DNA from: Zizania palustris
Lineage: Eukaryota; Streptophyta; Magnoliopsida; Poales; Poaceae
Direction: 5' to 3'
Assembly (NCBI GenBank): GCA_019279435.1
Contig: JAAALK010000289.1
Coordinates: 89,931,023 to 89,995,022, forward strand
DNA: 64,000 bases
Shown here: positions 1-10,512 of the stretch, one piece after another
Position numbering within the stretch: the stretch's first letter is position 1
Layout: each line of letters begins with the position of its first letter
Notes under the pieces: model-generated
Told to the model about the DNA's origin: nothing
The model's input: only the letters and a program-made list of their open reading frames with translations
Database searches by the model: none
Program-made: the position numbers and the translations under genes

Positions 1-242
1 CTTGGCATGCGGAGCACCTAAAGCGATACTTCGCATAAGGGCTTCTTGTAAATCACTTGTAATCATCTTCTGAATTAATAAAGCATATGGTCCAGATAGT
101 GCCTTCCCCTCATAAACCTCCAGCTTCCGAGTGGACGCACTGGAACCGCAGGGTTGACCGAGAGGGAAGTGTCATAAAGCTGAATCATATTTTCGGACTT
201 CGAATCATTGGTTCGAAGCTTCCGACGTGGGGGCTGACATAA

Positions 243-600
243 TCCGGAGTCCAAGCCACTGACTTGTAGGCATCCGTAAAAGAGCCCAAAACCACATCAT
301 GCGGAGTCCAAGCCAATTGCTGGTAGACTTCCGTAAAAGAGCCGAAGGTGGCCAAAATATGCGGAGTCCAAGCCATTGGCTGATAGACTTCCGTAAAAAG
401 AGCCGAAGGTGGCCAAAATATGCGGAGTCCAAGCCATTGGCTGGTAGACTTCCGTAAAAAGAGCCGAAGGTGGCCAAAATATGCGGAGTCCAAGCCAATG
501 GCTGGTAGACATCCGTAAAAAGAATCCAAAGAGACCATTGCAAACTCCGAATCATTGGTTTGACAGAGTTCGCAAAAAAGAGTCGAAGGTGGCCAAAGCA
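243..600. repeat. 60-61 bp tandem repeat (minisatellite)
   Basis: Units starting with gcggagtccaagcca recur at about 244, 301, 361, 422 and 483, with a degenerate copy after about 545. Each also carries the phrases gtagacttccgtaaaa and gccgaaggtggccaaaa. The period is 60-61 bp. Minus-strand open frames across it are repetitive by-products. It lies in the non-coding interval of the Tat-type element, on the 3' side of the antisense gene. Confidence 0.9.
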
Positions 601-958
601 AACAGAGTTTGAGCCATGAGCTTCGAATGTCTGTTAACATAGTCCAAAGTGACAAATTATTTAAGACACTAAGGTGTCCTAAAAGTTATCTCAAGTGATT
701 TTTTTTTTCAAAAAACAAGGGTACTAAGTTGCCATTCTTCAGACTACAAATAGTCGAAGACATTTTATAAGATTTTAAAAGATCTTTAAATTGCAGAGGG
801 GCTCCGAACCCCAAAATATTTTACTCCGAAGTTTTTCTTTGCGCATAACCATCTTTGAATACAGTTCGAAGTTGCTTATCCCCAAAGAGGGGCTAGTAAA
901 TATGGAGACAATTTTAAATCGGTATTCATTATTCGAACGAATATGTTTATAGATTACA

Positions 959-1435
959 TCATGAAAAATTGGTATCTATACCAAGAAGGAATCGAAGACC
1001 TCTTCGATCTCTAGAGCTAGGATTGGAACGCCTAGTTCCAGCGCCGGGAGTTCTAACAACTTTGCGTTTAACTCTCTTGCCTCCCTTCGAAGCTCTAAAG
1101 TCCTTCTGTTCTTGTTGAAGCTCGGCCCAAGTTCGAAGCCGTTCGGGGCTCCTTTCCCAGCTTCCAAGTTCTTCAGGTTTTTTACTTCGAACTTCATCTT
1201 CGTCTTCAGACCATTTAACGTCTTCAGAAGACGAAGTGTTCAAGTTAACCTCTTTTTCTTCCTCTTTAATATAAGATAGTATATCTTTGCTTACTTCAGG
1301 CGCAATTACACCGGAGCTATCTCGAGGAACTAAAAATCGGGGGCGCTTATAAGCTTTTAGAAGATCGAAGGTGGTCCATAATGAGCGAAGTTCATCGTTA
1401 ATGTCTAACACTTCGATATCTTCCGTATGAGGCAA
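959..1435 (-). CDS. C-terminal exon of the antisense gene, or a separate small ORF
   Basis: This 158-codon open frame is preceded on the minus strand by catattttag, a plausible 3' splice site. It could therefore be the last exon of the antisense gene, joined to the donor near 1527. It holds an acidic middle (KEEEKEVN, SEDEDEV) and a basic, Arg/Lys-rich end (GGKRVKRKVVR). I recognise no domain. A separate short gene starting at the internal Met is the alternative reading. Confidence 0.45.
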   Translation of the reverse strand: MPHTEDIEVLDINDELRSLWTTFDLLKAYKRPRFLVPRDSSGVIAPEVSKDILSYIKEEEKEVNLNTSSSEDVKWSEDEDEVRSKKPEELGSWERSPERLRTWAELQQEQKDFRASKGGKRVKRKVVRTPGAGTRRSNPSSRDRRGLRFLLGIDTNFS

Positions 1436-1650
1436 AGCCTAAAATATGATAAACAAATTTTCATTGATAAATGTTCATAAGCATAAAGCTTTACATAGCC
1501 AAAAATCCTAAGGTATTTCTAAACCTGCGGGTTCGGAGGAGGTTGACAGCTTGAAGCCTGGGTCCGAGCTTGTTTCTGGCGTTGTCCTTCGTCGATCCAG
1601 GCCTTGATCGCAGAACAACCTTCGGCTCTCCATGAAGTCTGGAAGGCTCG

Positions 1651-2343
1651 CTAGGCAGCGGCCACACCTTCGGAAGGAGTCAGAAGCCACTCGTCGTCGA
1701 AGGTAATTGGGCCCTCTCCTGCGCTCGGAGTTATCGATCGGCCCAGATCTTCGTAGTAGCGAAGTAGGCCAACAGCAGCCACTTGTCCGGAGAGTTCTCC
1801 GTATCGAATGTCTGCTGTCTTCATCTGCTTCGCCACTCCTTGAATCCTTTTCAACCGGCGCAGAAGAGAAATGTTATCATCAGAAGGAAGTGTCCCAGTA
1901 GTACCAAAGTACTCCAGAACACCTAGCAGTTGATTCATAACTTCCGCAGCTACCTTCTCGGACTTCAGCTTATCTTCGTTCAGTACGTCCTTCATCGAAG
2001 TTACCTCTCCCAGAACCCCAGAAAGTCTAGCAGTTTCAGTAGTCAAGATATTCTTTTGGTTCAAAAGCTGGCTAGCTTCCTCTTGGAGTCTGACAAGCTC
2101 GGTCCCCGCAGTAGCGTGCTCCGCCCGCATTCTTTCAATTTCAGCTCGAAGCACAATTCTTTCTGCTTCGAGCTCTTTATTCGCAGCCTCCAAACCTTGT
2201 CTGGCCCTGCGCTCCGTTGACACTATACTGTCCATCTGAACCACTCGGCTTTCAGAGATGGTAAGATTCCGTTGAAGGATGTTATTTTCCTCTCGAAGAC
2301 GAGCGATTTCTTGATCATTCGATATATTCGCAGCTCGGGCCAA
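1651..2343 (-). CDS. coiled-coil exon of the antisense Tat-element gene
   Basis: This frame is open for about 230 codons. It follows a likely 3' splice site (TTTTCGCAG just upstream on the minus strand) and reads QIVLARAANIS before a long heptad-rich region. Roughly the first 140 residues are rich in Glu, Leu, Arg and Ala (for example ARLREENNILQ and LEAERIVLRAEIERM), as expected for a dimeric coiled coil. A globular tail with the phrase ELSGQVAAVGLLRYYEDLG follows. The frame closes at TAG 1649-1651, but homologous-looking sequence continues in frame (RAFQTSWRAEG...) to a candidate splice donor near 1527, so this stop may be a secondary CAG-to-TAG change. Confidence 0.6.
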   Translation of the reverse strand: MARAANISNDQEIARLREENNILQRNLTISESRVVQMDSIVSTERRARQGLEAANKELEAERIVLRAEIERMRAEHATAGTELVRLQEEASQLLNQKNILTTETARLSGVLGEVTSMKDVLNEDKLKSEKVAAEVMNQLLGVLEYFGTTGTLPSDDNISLLRRLKRIQGVAKQMKTADIRYGELSGQVAAVGLLRYYEDLGRSITPSAGEGPITFDDEWLLTPSEGVAAA

Positions 2344-4690
2344 GACTATTTGCTGCGAAAAGAAAAACCAAGGTAAGAATTTATTTGTAGACGAATTCTA
2401 TGTTATTTCGCAGATGCTTCGTACCTGGTAAGCTGCGCGTTCCATAGCAGCGTTAAGCTCCGACGTGTCAGCTTTGCTCAGAATGGCCACTAAGTTGGTC
2501 TCCCCTATGTCGCGACTAGCTCGATCCAAGGCTCGAGCAAAGTCCGAAGACCAGTTGTTTGCCCTAAGAAAGGAGCTAGAAGGGGGAGCATACTTATCGC
2601 TTGTTGGTCATCCTCGTCCAGTGAAGGGCAGGAGTGTTGGCCTGTAGCCTTCGGAGCCCATGGAGACTGGCCCCCCTCGGTAGATTGACTCTCGTCTGTT
2701 GAATCAGACGGAGTTGATCCGGAACTCGCAGCAGGGAGGGGTTCTATATTCCTTTTGCCTCTTCCAGGTCCCATTTGACTGGCACTTGGGATTAGCTCCG
2801 AAGTCGTCGAAGGTCCAGGGATTATTTCTTCCTGGCGGACCTCTTCCACAGAAGTGGACTCTGTAAAGAACAAAAGTATTATACATTGTATAAATACACA
2901 AAATAAACATAAAAGAATTATTCGAAGTTTACCTTCGACATTCTGGCGAGGGGTAATCATTGGGCTGTTTGGTGGATCGAAGGCGAGATCTTCGTCCGAA
3001 TCAGCCGTTAAATCTTCGACTACAGGAATATTTTCCTGGGCAGTCCTTGTTGCTTCTTCAGGAATCGAAGCCATAGTGACTTCGACTCCACTTTCATCCA
3101 CAGGAATTTCGTCCTGAGGTAAATCCTCTTGAACTACCGAAGTCCTTGGTTGCTCAAGGTTATCTCGAGACTCCGGCACATTCGCAGGTACTTCGGCTTG
3201 TGCAGTCCTTTGAGATGTATCTTCGTCTATCAGACGCACAAGCAACCTCCCTTCGTCCTCTTGGGAGTCTGAGACTGAAGCCCTTGGGCTCGAAGGTGTT
3301 GGATTCTTTGGTTTCCGAGCCACCTTCTTGACTGGAGTCTTGGCGGAGCTCGAGGTCCCAACTTCGGCTTTCCTCTTTTGGGCCCTTTCTCCGAAGGTAC
3401 CCAATCCATCAAAGGGGGCAGAATGATTTCCAGCATTCCCCACACTCTGTTAAATCTCTCCCAACTCCCGACCAACTTGATTCTCCATTCCTTTTCGGTC
3501 GGAGTTGGAGCACCCAAAATCTTCTCCGAAGCCCGCACGATTTGCTCCGAAGTAATAGGGGCTGAAGAAGCTAAAAAATGAATTAAGTTAGTTACTTCTT
3601 CGAATGAATATGCATAATATATGTTGTTTTCGAAGTTACCTGCAGGGCTCGAAGTCGAAGTGATTTTTCGGAGACCACCTTCCGAATCCTCTTTGAAGAT
3701 GATAGGCCAATTGGCCATCAGCGGAGGGATTTGTAATCCGAGGAACTCTTCGGCTAAGTCTCGCATGCTCAACCTTCGACTGATCTTCTGAAGTAAGCTA
3801 AGGCGAGCTTCGAGCTGGCCTTGGTCTGGATGCACTAAGGCTTCCTTCCGGAATTGGATGTCTTTCAGAGGTCAGACCAGAGGATTGCTCGCCCCAACTT
3901 CGGCATAAAACCATCTCATGACCCAGTCGGTGTACCATCTTGCATTGATGGCCTTAGCAGGAAATTGTAGGGCATATTCATCCCGAAGCCTGAAGTTAAT
4001 ACTTCCTAAGGCTACTACCACTTTTTCACCTCCGGGGCCTACAAAGGTTTTTGGCTGGCACGAAGCTCTGTGTAGCGCAGCGAAGATTTCTGCCCTTCCC
4101 TTACAGCCTTCGGCTCTCAACGCCCATTCGAAGATAGCTAAACGAGCTACTGCGTTCGGAGAAAGTTGAGGAAGAGTGACATGAAACAAATCAAGTACCT
4201 CGGCCAAGAAGTCCACTGCCGGAAGGCCTAAGCCAGCTTCGAAGAAGGCTTCGAATACGACCACTTCTCCGAGCCTTGGCGACGGGATAAGCTCCTTTCC
4301 AGGTTTGCGGATCATGACTCCAGTACTAATCTTCCCTTCTACTGCGACCACCAGGGATTCTCTTTTGCAGGTAGAAGGTCCCAGTTGGAAAGATTGATCC
4401 AAATATTTCGTTGATGGCGGGCAGAGACCTTGATCACCAACATTTTGGAGATTTCCCCCTCCTGCCGCCATGGATGCCACTGGGGGTGTTGGAGGAGCCG
4501 TCGCCAATGCCGCATCCACTGCTGCTGCAGCCGCCTGTTGTCGAGCCAAGGCCGAAGGAGCTCCTGAACTCTTGGTTTTCGCCATTGAAGCTAATGGGTT
4601 GCTTTGAAGGAAGAATGGATGCTAGGGCTCAAAGGGTGTTGGTTTGCAAGAGAGCGGTGGAAAGGTACTCAGGAAAGTTCTAGGCCCTCT

Positions 4691-4697
4691 ATTTATA
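4691..4697 (-). promoter_or_regulatory. TATA box of the antisense gene
   Basis: The minus strand reads ggctataaatagagggcc about 105 bp upstream of the ATG at 4585. The context and spacing fit a plant TATA box that is separate from the LTR promoter. Bases 4702-5025 between it and the 3' LTR hold no ORF worth reporting and probably contain the rest of this promoter. Confidence 0.6.
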
Positions 4698-5025
4698 GCC
4701 TAGACTTTACATTTTTTACCGTTAGTCTGTGCCGTTTCGCATTCTTGCCCGTTACTTCTCTCCGAAATTAACGCATTCCGTAGTTTCCGTTAGAAGAAGG
4801 AAGCTAACGGCTATTTCTTCTAAGTCTAAAAGGCTTTTGAGCTTCCTGAGTCAGTTCTAAGATAGTTCAAAAGTAATTGTCTTAAAACTGATTCAGAGTT
4901 TAATATCTTCGTATATTTCGGAGATAAATTACAATCCAATAACCCCTACACCTGGTTATTTTTTCTTCCGTATACTGCTCTCCTAACATTACAGGTTTAA
5001 CGGAGAAGCGTATTCGAGGGGCTAC

Positions 5026-5520
5026 TGTTGGGGGAAAATATTCCATCCTCAGGGTTATTGTCGTAACAGCACAAAGGCAGATAATGGATTCGAAGGTTTC
5101 CAGATGTCCATCTTCGAAGATGTCCTGAGTCAAGCTCGAAGTATGAAGATGGGCCTTGGTTCGGAGTATATCTTCGAACTAAGGCTCTTTGAGATCTTTT
5201 CTGCCAGCTAATATGGAAGATTTATCTTTTATCTTATTAGATTAGCCTTTTACTATTTTAGCCCTATCAAGGGTACCGAATAGTTTCCACTATGTCGGTT
5301 GTAATAGAGGGGTAAATAGGTCTTTTCCTTAATATTTGGGCCTATAAATACCCCCCATTTCACCCTGTAATAGGGACCGAATACAAGTTATTCAATATAC
5401 ACATTCGAACTATTCTAAGTTATTATCCTTTCGGAGGCTTAGAACAGTTCACTTCTCAAACACTTCGTTTGTCAGTTTCTAATCTACAGAAACCTGTTAG
5501 CGTAATCTTTTATGCCAACA
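5026..5520 (+). repeat. 3' LTR of the Tat-type element (495 bp)
   Basis: It starts TGTTGG and ends CCAACA, a perfect 6-bp terminal inverted repeat. A TATA box (tataaata, 5343-5350) and a C-rich stretch lie in the right half. The purine-rich sequence just before it (cgaggggctac) is the probable polypurine tract. It abuts copia 1 gag at 5521. Confidence 0.85.
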
Positions 5521-7757
5521 ATACGGTTCACTAGTTTGAGTCAGAGTGAGTTTGATCGGGTTCAGCACCTAAGGACAGCTAGGGAGATTTGGACGACACT
5601 CACTATTTTTCATGAGGGCTCTACATAGATTAAGGCTAGGCACCAAAGCACATACAATCAATAGTATCAATTGTTTGTGCAAGCGCCTGGTGAATCTATA
5701 GATGCCATGTTTTCTCGTTTTGATGCTATAGTGAGTAACTTGCGGTCCAACGGGACGCTTGCTTACAATGACCATGATAGGGCTATGAAGCTTCTCTATG
5801 CTCTTGATCGTAGCATATGGGAAGTGAAGATATCCAGCATTGAGGATTCTGCAGGTTATGACACATTGACCTGTGATGAACTCTTCAACAAGCTGAAATC
5901 CACAGAGATTGTTAAGGCATCTCTTGTAGTGCAAAGAAACTCTTTGCCATAGCCATTGGCACTAGTTTCTGGCTCTAGCCGTGGCACCACTGCAAAACCA
6001 AGCACATCTGGTACTTGTGTTCTTACTGGTGGTTTTTCTTTGTCCTCTCTGGTCTCCATCACTAAGGAGCAGATGGATACTCTTGACTATGAAGAGCTTG
6101 CTCTCATTGCCAGAAGGTTCACCTGGTTTCACAATGAGAGACGGGATCAGAGGAGAAGTGGCTTTAGTGGTTGTTTTGAGTGTGGTTACACTTCTTACAT
6201 CAAGGCCAATTGCCCTAAGCTCAAGAGGAGAGATGAGAGTGAGCGCCTCAAATAAGGAGAGGAAACCCTTTGTGAAGGGCAAGCGTGGCAAGGTGGATAA
6301 GAGGGTAGCCAAGGCCGCTTCCAGAGCCTTTGTTGCAGCACTCAGCTTAGGAGTCGAGCTCTGACGAGGAGGAAGAGTCCCCAAGAAAGGAGGAGAAGAA
6401 GGAGAAGAAGGCAAGGGATTTCACCGGCCTTTGCTTCATGGCCGAAAGCAGTCACAGCGGCGATGAGCTTGACTCATCTGAGGTAGCTCTATCCTATGAC
6501 TAGCTTTCAATTAAGGTAGATGAACTGAATGAAGTAGTTCTTGGTCAGGATAGATTACTTGTTCAAGCTGCTAGAGATAGAAAAGACCTTAGAATTAGGC
6601 TAGAATTTGTTTCTACTGATTATGCCATGCTTAAGTCTAAAATTGATGATGAAGAATGTGAATCTTGCACTGTTGTCATGGGTGAGCTTGCTCAGTTGTG
6701 CTCTGTGTATGCTCAAACTGTTGATGAGCTTGATACTGCACAGAAGCAGCTTTTGGTGGTGGAGTCTATACCTATTTATTCTGATGCTTGTTCAAATTGT
6801 CCATTTTTAATTGATAGCATTAATTTGAGAGACAATCATGTTAAGGAATTAGAGGCTAGATTGGAGAGGGTCGGTAGTTCTAAGGATGTGCAACCTATGT
6901 GTGACACTTGCATAACCCTTAAGGACCAGCTAGGCACTGTTAGAGAGCAAGCTGAACACCTCATGACTGAAAATGGATACCTTCTTTCTGTGGTTAACAA
7001 ATGCACTGAGAGAAAGGGTAGAATGGACTTGCTCTTGGCCAAGACCAAGATGTGTGCTAACAGGGCAGGGTTAGCTATGGGATTGGGTTTTGAGAGGATT
7101 CCTTCAGACAGTGAAAACAAAACTGTTTTTACCTCACCCACTACTTTAGAGAAAGAAAGAGCCCAGTTAGACACTCCACAGTAAGCCAAGAAACCTACCC
7201 AATCTCACAAGAAAAAGCTATCTCCTCCACTCAAGAAAAACCCTCTATAGAAACCCAAGGAGCCTATGAGGATTGCTCCTATGACCCATGAGAGTGCCCC
7301 TAGGAGAGTGTTTCATTATTCATACTATCAGCAGGCGGGTCATTTAGTTGGGTTCTTTTTTCGTCACATCAAGAATGAGCGACGCTCTCAGGCGATGAGT
7401 TTCCAGGACCTACATTACCCAGCTCTAAGTATGCATGAGCCTGAGTTTTACTCACGTCCTGTTTTCGAGGCTCCCCATGCTACCCGGAGAGGTTTTGCCC
7501 CTCGAGGTGTTCACCATTTTCCATATGGTGGTTGACCCCGCATGAGTGGCTTTGTGCCTCAACAGGTTGGGAGATCTCGTCATGCATTTGGGTCACAGCA
7601 TGTAGGTAGACCTCGCACTTCACATCATTTTGTTTTTCCTATGTGTAGACAGTCTGCTTTTACTATGCCTACTGCTCGTATCACTCAATATTGGATGCCT
7701 CGTCAGGTTTTTACTCACCCCAGTACTGAGTTATTGAGATTCTCTTATCATGTGTAG
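5521..7757 (+). pseudogene. gag: gag pseudogene of copia 1 (5'-truncated)
   Basis: The frame begins inside gag at the equivalent of copia 3 residue 75 or so, because the Tat-type element cut it there. Recognisable parts are the UBN2-type capsid region (AREIWTTL, then NLRSNGTLAY), a zinc knuckle near 6172-6215 with its histidine changed to tyrosine (CFECGYTSYIKANC), a central coiled-coil region (6627-7180) and a second knuckle region near 7318 also damaged (SYYQQAGH). Many stops are present, including TAG at 5950-5952 where copia 3 has Gln. The frame ends at TAG 7755-7757, at the same place as the gag stop of copia 3. Confidence 0.8.
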
Positions 7758-8278
7758 GCACCAGATCGAGGTTTGGAGAGCACGTGGATCATGAACTCTG
7801 GTTGTTCACGCCATATGACCGGAGATGCAGCATGGTTCTCCAGCCTCACCACAACCAAGCAAAAGGAACATATCACCTTCGGCAACAATCGAAGGAGTAG
7901 AGTGAAAGGTAAAGGTGTGGTAAGAGTCAACTCGAATTTCACTCTCAAAGATGTTACTTTGGTTGAAAATTTGGGATACAATTTGCTTTCTGTATCTCAA
8001 TTGCTTGTTGAGGGCTTCGAAATGTGATTCCATCGCGATACTTCGCAAGTACTCAATTCTGATGGCGTTGTGGTCTGTAAGATCTTTAGAGTTGGGAGAG
8101 TTTTTGGAGCTGACTTTTTCTGAGTCATGTAGTTCTTCTCACTACCTTGTTGCACATTCGAATTCTGAGCTTTGGAAGTGGCATAGGAGACTAGGGCATA
8201 TGAGCTTTGAGTTGCTCACTCGTCTGAGTGCCCTAGGTCTGATCCGAGGATTGTCCAAGCTCAAATTTGAGAAGAATT
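7758..8278 (+). pseudogene. pol: pol pseudogene of copia 1, protease and integrase zinc-finger part
   Basis: It continues in the same frame as gag after the TAG. The aspartic protease motif reads WIMNSGCSRHMTG, so the catalytic Asp of DSG has become Asn. The integrase zinc-binding part shows WHRRLGHMSFELL. A TGA at 8025-8027 stands where copia 3 has Arg (CGA), and there are frameshifts near 8100. The piece is cut by the solo LTR at 8279 and resumes at 10517. Confidence 0.8.
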
Positions 8279-9059
8279 TGAGAAACCAAGGGTTGGTTTC
8301 AGAGTCTGTGATGAGTGATTGACAGATTTTACCCTCTGATTCGAAGGGGTCCCTCTGAAGGGGTTCGGAGGCTGTTTCACCGAAGGGTTCGGTGGGCTCT
8401 GGTTGCTGCAGCTGTTGCAGCGGAGTGTTCCTGTCGGAGGGGTCCGATAGTACACAATGACTTGGCTGTACCGAAGGGTTCGGTATTTTGGGCGGTACAC
8501 CAGAGTGTGTATCGGAGGTTGTTTACTCGGAGAGGTCTCTGGGGTACTGGATACACTTGTCTGTTTGTCTGTGGTGCGCAGGGGACTTCGGAGGCGATGG
8601 AAGTTTCGTAGCAGGTGAACCTGGGTCAAGCGGGAGGCTTGATGCCAGGGGAGCAGGGAGCTCCGTCACGAAGGCTGCGAAGGGGTCAAGGTCGGACCTC
8701 GGGTTGAGGTGCGCCAGGAGAAGGCAGTAAGTGCAGAGCCTAGCTCCAGGTGAAGGTACTCCGAGATGAAGTCCTCGGAGGCGAGGCACTTCGAAGGGTA
8801 CTCCGAATGGAGTGACTTCAGAGTATGGTGGATCAAGTCCTCAGCAATGAGGCAAGGTGTTCAAAGTGTGCTCCGGAGGGAGACACTCGAAGGTATACCC
8901 GACGAAGGTCTCAGAAGTCAAGGTGCATCAAAGGCATGGTCCAGGTGAGGATCATCGAGGAGTGTGCTTGGGGAGAGACACTACGACGAAGTGCTCATGG
9001 AATGCTTCATGCGGAGGCCTTGGACGAAGGAGGGACTTCAAAGGGTGGTACTCCGAAGG

Positions 9060-9200
9060 TGGGGCTTCGGAGTGAAGCAGGCTTCGGAGCGAAGCTGGCT
9101 TTTTCGGAGCGAAGCAGGCTTCGGAGCTAAGCTGGCTTCTTCGGAGTGAAGCAGGCTTCGGAGCGAAGCTGGCTTCTCCTGAGTGAGGCTGGCTCCGGAG
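9060..9200. repeat. short GAAGC/CTTCGG tandem array in the solo LTR
   Basis: Alternating phrases gaagcaggcttcggag and gaagctggctt(c)ttcgg recur about three times with a period of roughly 45-50 bp. The array is rich in short inverted repeats and lies in the U3 region upstream of the TATA box. The split solo LTR has only a shortened version (46489-46530). Confidence 0.75.
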
Positions 9201-9634
9201 TGAGGATGACTTGAGGTACTTCGGTCCTGCATGGCTTCGGTACACGGACTGACGGAGTTCGAGCTGGGAGAAGCTGCGAAGTCGTGGTGGTCCACTCCGA
9301 AGGTGTTGGTGCGAAGGCCCAAGGGCTTTGACGGCTTCAGCTCAAAACCGTCACTGTATGGAATGCTGACTTCGGTGAAGCGAAGGCCGTCAGGCTCAAG
9401 GCTTCTCACCGAAGCTACCGCACCCCTCGCGTGCGAAGGGGGGCTTCAAAAGGGTCCAAAACTGCAAAGGCTAACAGTGTCTGCTCTCCAAAAGCTGGTG
9501 CTGTCTCCTCTGCGAAGCTGACAAAAGAAGCCTCCAAATAAAGTAGACTACCAGTTGTACCCCCTGTTCTGATGAGACAAAAACAGTGTAAACCCTAGGG
9601 GTAAAGTAGTCTATTCACAGGGCTGAATAGTGCC

Positions 9635-9642
9635 TATAAATA
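9635..9642 (+). promoter_or_regulatory. TATA box of the solo LTR
   Basis: The sequence gtgcctataaatagtgg matches the TATA region of the copia 1 3' LTR (tataaata at 15449-15456) and marks the U3/R side of the LTR promoter. Confidence 0.6.
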
Positions 9643-10512
9643 GTGGAGGCTGGCTAGGTCACATCAACACTTTGAGCATTCATTGTAGAACTCCTGTGCT
9701 AGCCACCACACTCTCTGTATTCATCATGTGAGTTCATTTTGTGTTCCCTGTTCAAGCATTGAAGCTTTGACTCTGTGTTCATTTACTGCTTGAGCTTGTA
9801 TGCACACTTCTCTGCATGCTTCGGTTTCTCTGTACTCCATTTTCTTGTGAGCTTTTCTAGAGAGGTGTGTGAGAAGCCTGTTCGAGCGAAGTGTGTACGA
9901 GCGAAGTGTGTGTTTCAGTGTTTGTTCGCTCTGTGTAAACTGGAGGCTAGACCTCTTTGATTACTAGCGAAGCACTGATCGAAGCCCGTTTTTCTTCCCT
10001 AGTAGAAGACCTTAGCAAAGTCTGTGAAGTGTGCGTTTTGACCTTCGAAGTACGAAGCCCAGCACCAGTTGCTGTCGTTGAGTATTTGGTCGAAGCCCGC
10101 AGGGGGAAGTCTGCTCTTGCGAAGGGTGTAGTGCGAAGCCTGCTCGAAGGCACCTTGTGTGTGGAGCCTGCACTGCCTTAGCAGAGTTGATCAAAGTCCT
10201 CAGAGGGAGGTCCGCTCTTGCGAAGGGTGAAGTGCGAAGCCTGCTCAGAGCACCCTGTGTGCGGAGCCTGCACTAACTTAGCAGAGCTATTTTTTTTCGG
10301 AGTCGTGGGTGGAGCAAAGTCTTTTTGGCTTCGAACTTTTGCTCCTTGCGAAGCCTGTTTTCGGAGCTGTAAAATACCTCCGAACCAGAACTTCGAAGGC
10401 TGTGTTCGAAGCCTGTTCTGCAGAAGACAGAATTAAAACAGAAGGCTATTTTTAGTCTGAAATTTTAAAAGCACCCATTCACCCCCCTCTGGTCGCCGTT
10501 TCTGGTCCAACA

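Larger units (their letters stand above)
959..4585 (-). pseudogene. antisense multi-exon gene of the Tat-type element (gypsy-type transposon domain plus coiled coil), damaged
   Basis: The gene runs opposite to its host element. The N-terminal block (4585-3873) resembles the grass 'putative gypsy type transposon' domain: an Ala/Pro-rich start, then a stretch with the phrases SPRLGEVVVFEAFF and LPQLSPNAVARLAIFEWALR. It continues in the same frame past one TGA (3870-3872) to about 3400. Three introns are suggested: about 3639-3571 (GTAACTT to TTTTTAG), one ending TTTACAG near 2860, and about 2430-2360 (GTACGAAG to TTTTCGCAG). A frameshift is needed near 3400 and another near 2510. The middle is acidic and Ser/Thr-rich, then a coiled coil follows, then a short acidic to basic tail. 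The protein's function is unknown to me. I call it a pseudogene because of the TGA, a TAG at 1649-1651 and the frameshifts, though my exon borders are by eye. Confidence 0.7.
1..5520 (+). mobile_element. 3' part of a Tat-type Ty3/gypsy element (left end outside window)
   Basis: The right edge is an LTR (5026-5520) ending CCAACA. It is followed directly by Sirevirus gag sequence, so the element inserted into copia 1. The LTR's TATA box points to the + strand, which makes this the 3' LTR of a + strand element. No + strand gag-pol is visible. The visible interior is the long region between pol and the 3' LTR, with a minisatellite and a multi-exon gene on the opposite strand. An antisense gene in this position is known from the Tat lineage of plant gypsy elements (for example Grande of maize). 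The left LTR and the other target repeat are outside the window. Bases 1-240 and 611-958 hold no gene that I can support. Confidence 0.75.
8279..10512 (+). mobile_element. solo LTR of the copia 1/copia 3 Sirevirus family (2,234 bp)
   Basis: It starts TGAGAAACCAAG and ends GGTCCAACA, like the copia 1 3' LTR. Both sides join pol without internal element sequence, so it is a solo LTR. The duplicated target is aatt (8275-8278 and 10513-10516); a 5-bp aattt repeat is possible if the first T is shared. A TATA box lies at 9635-9642. Open frames inside it are not genes. Confidence 0.85.

Noticed and set aside
243..600. CRISPR-like regular repeats
   Set aside because: The units are contiguous with no unique spacers and lie in a plant retrotransposon.
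8275..8280. Unusual 4-bp target duplication at the solo LTR
   Set aside because: A 5-bp aattt repeat is equally possible if one T is shared with the LTR start, so no special mechanism is implied.
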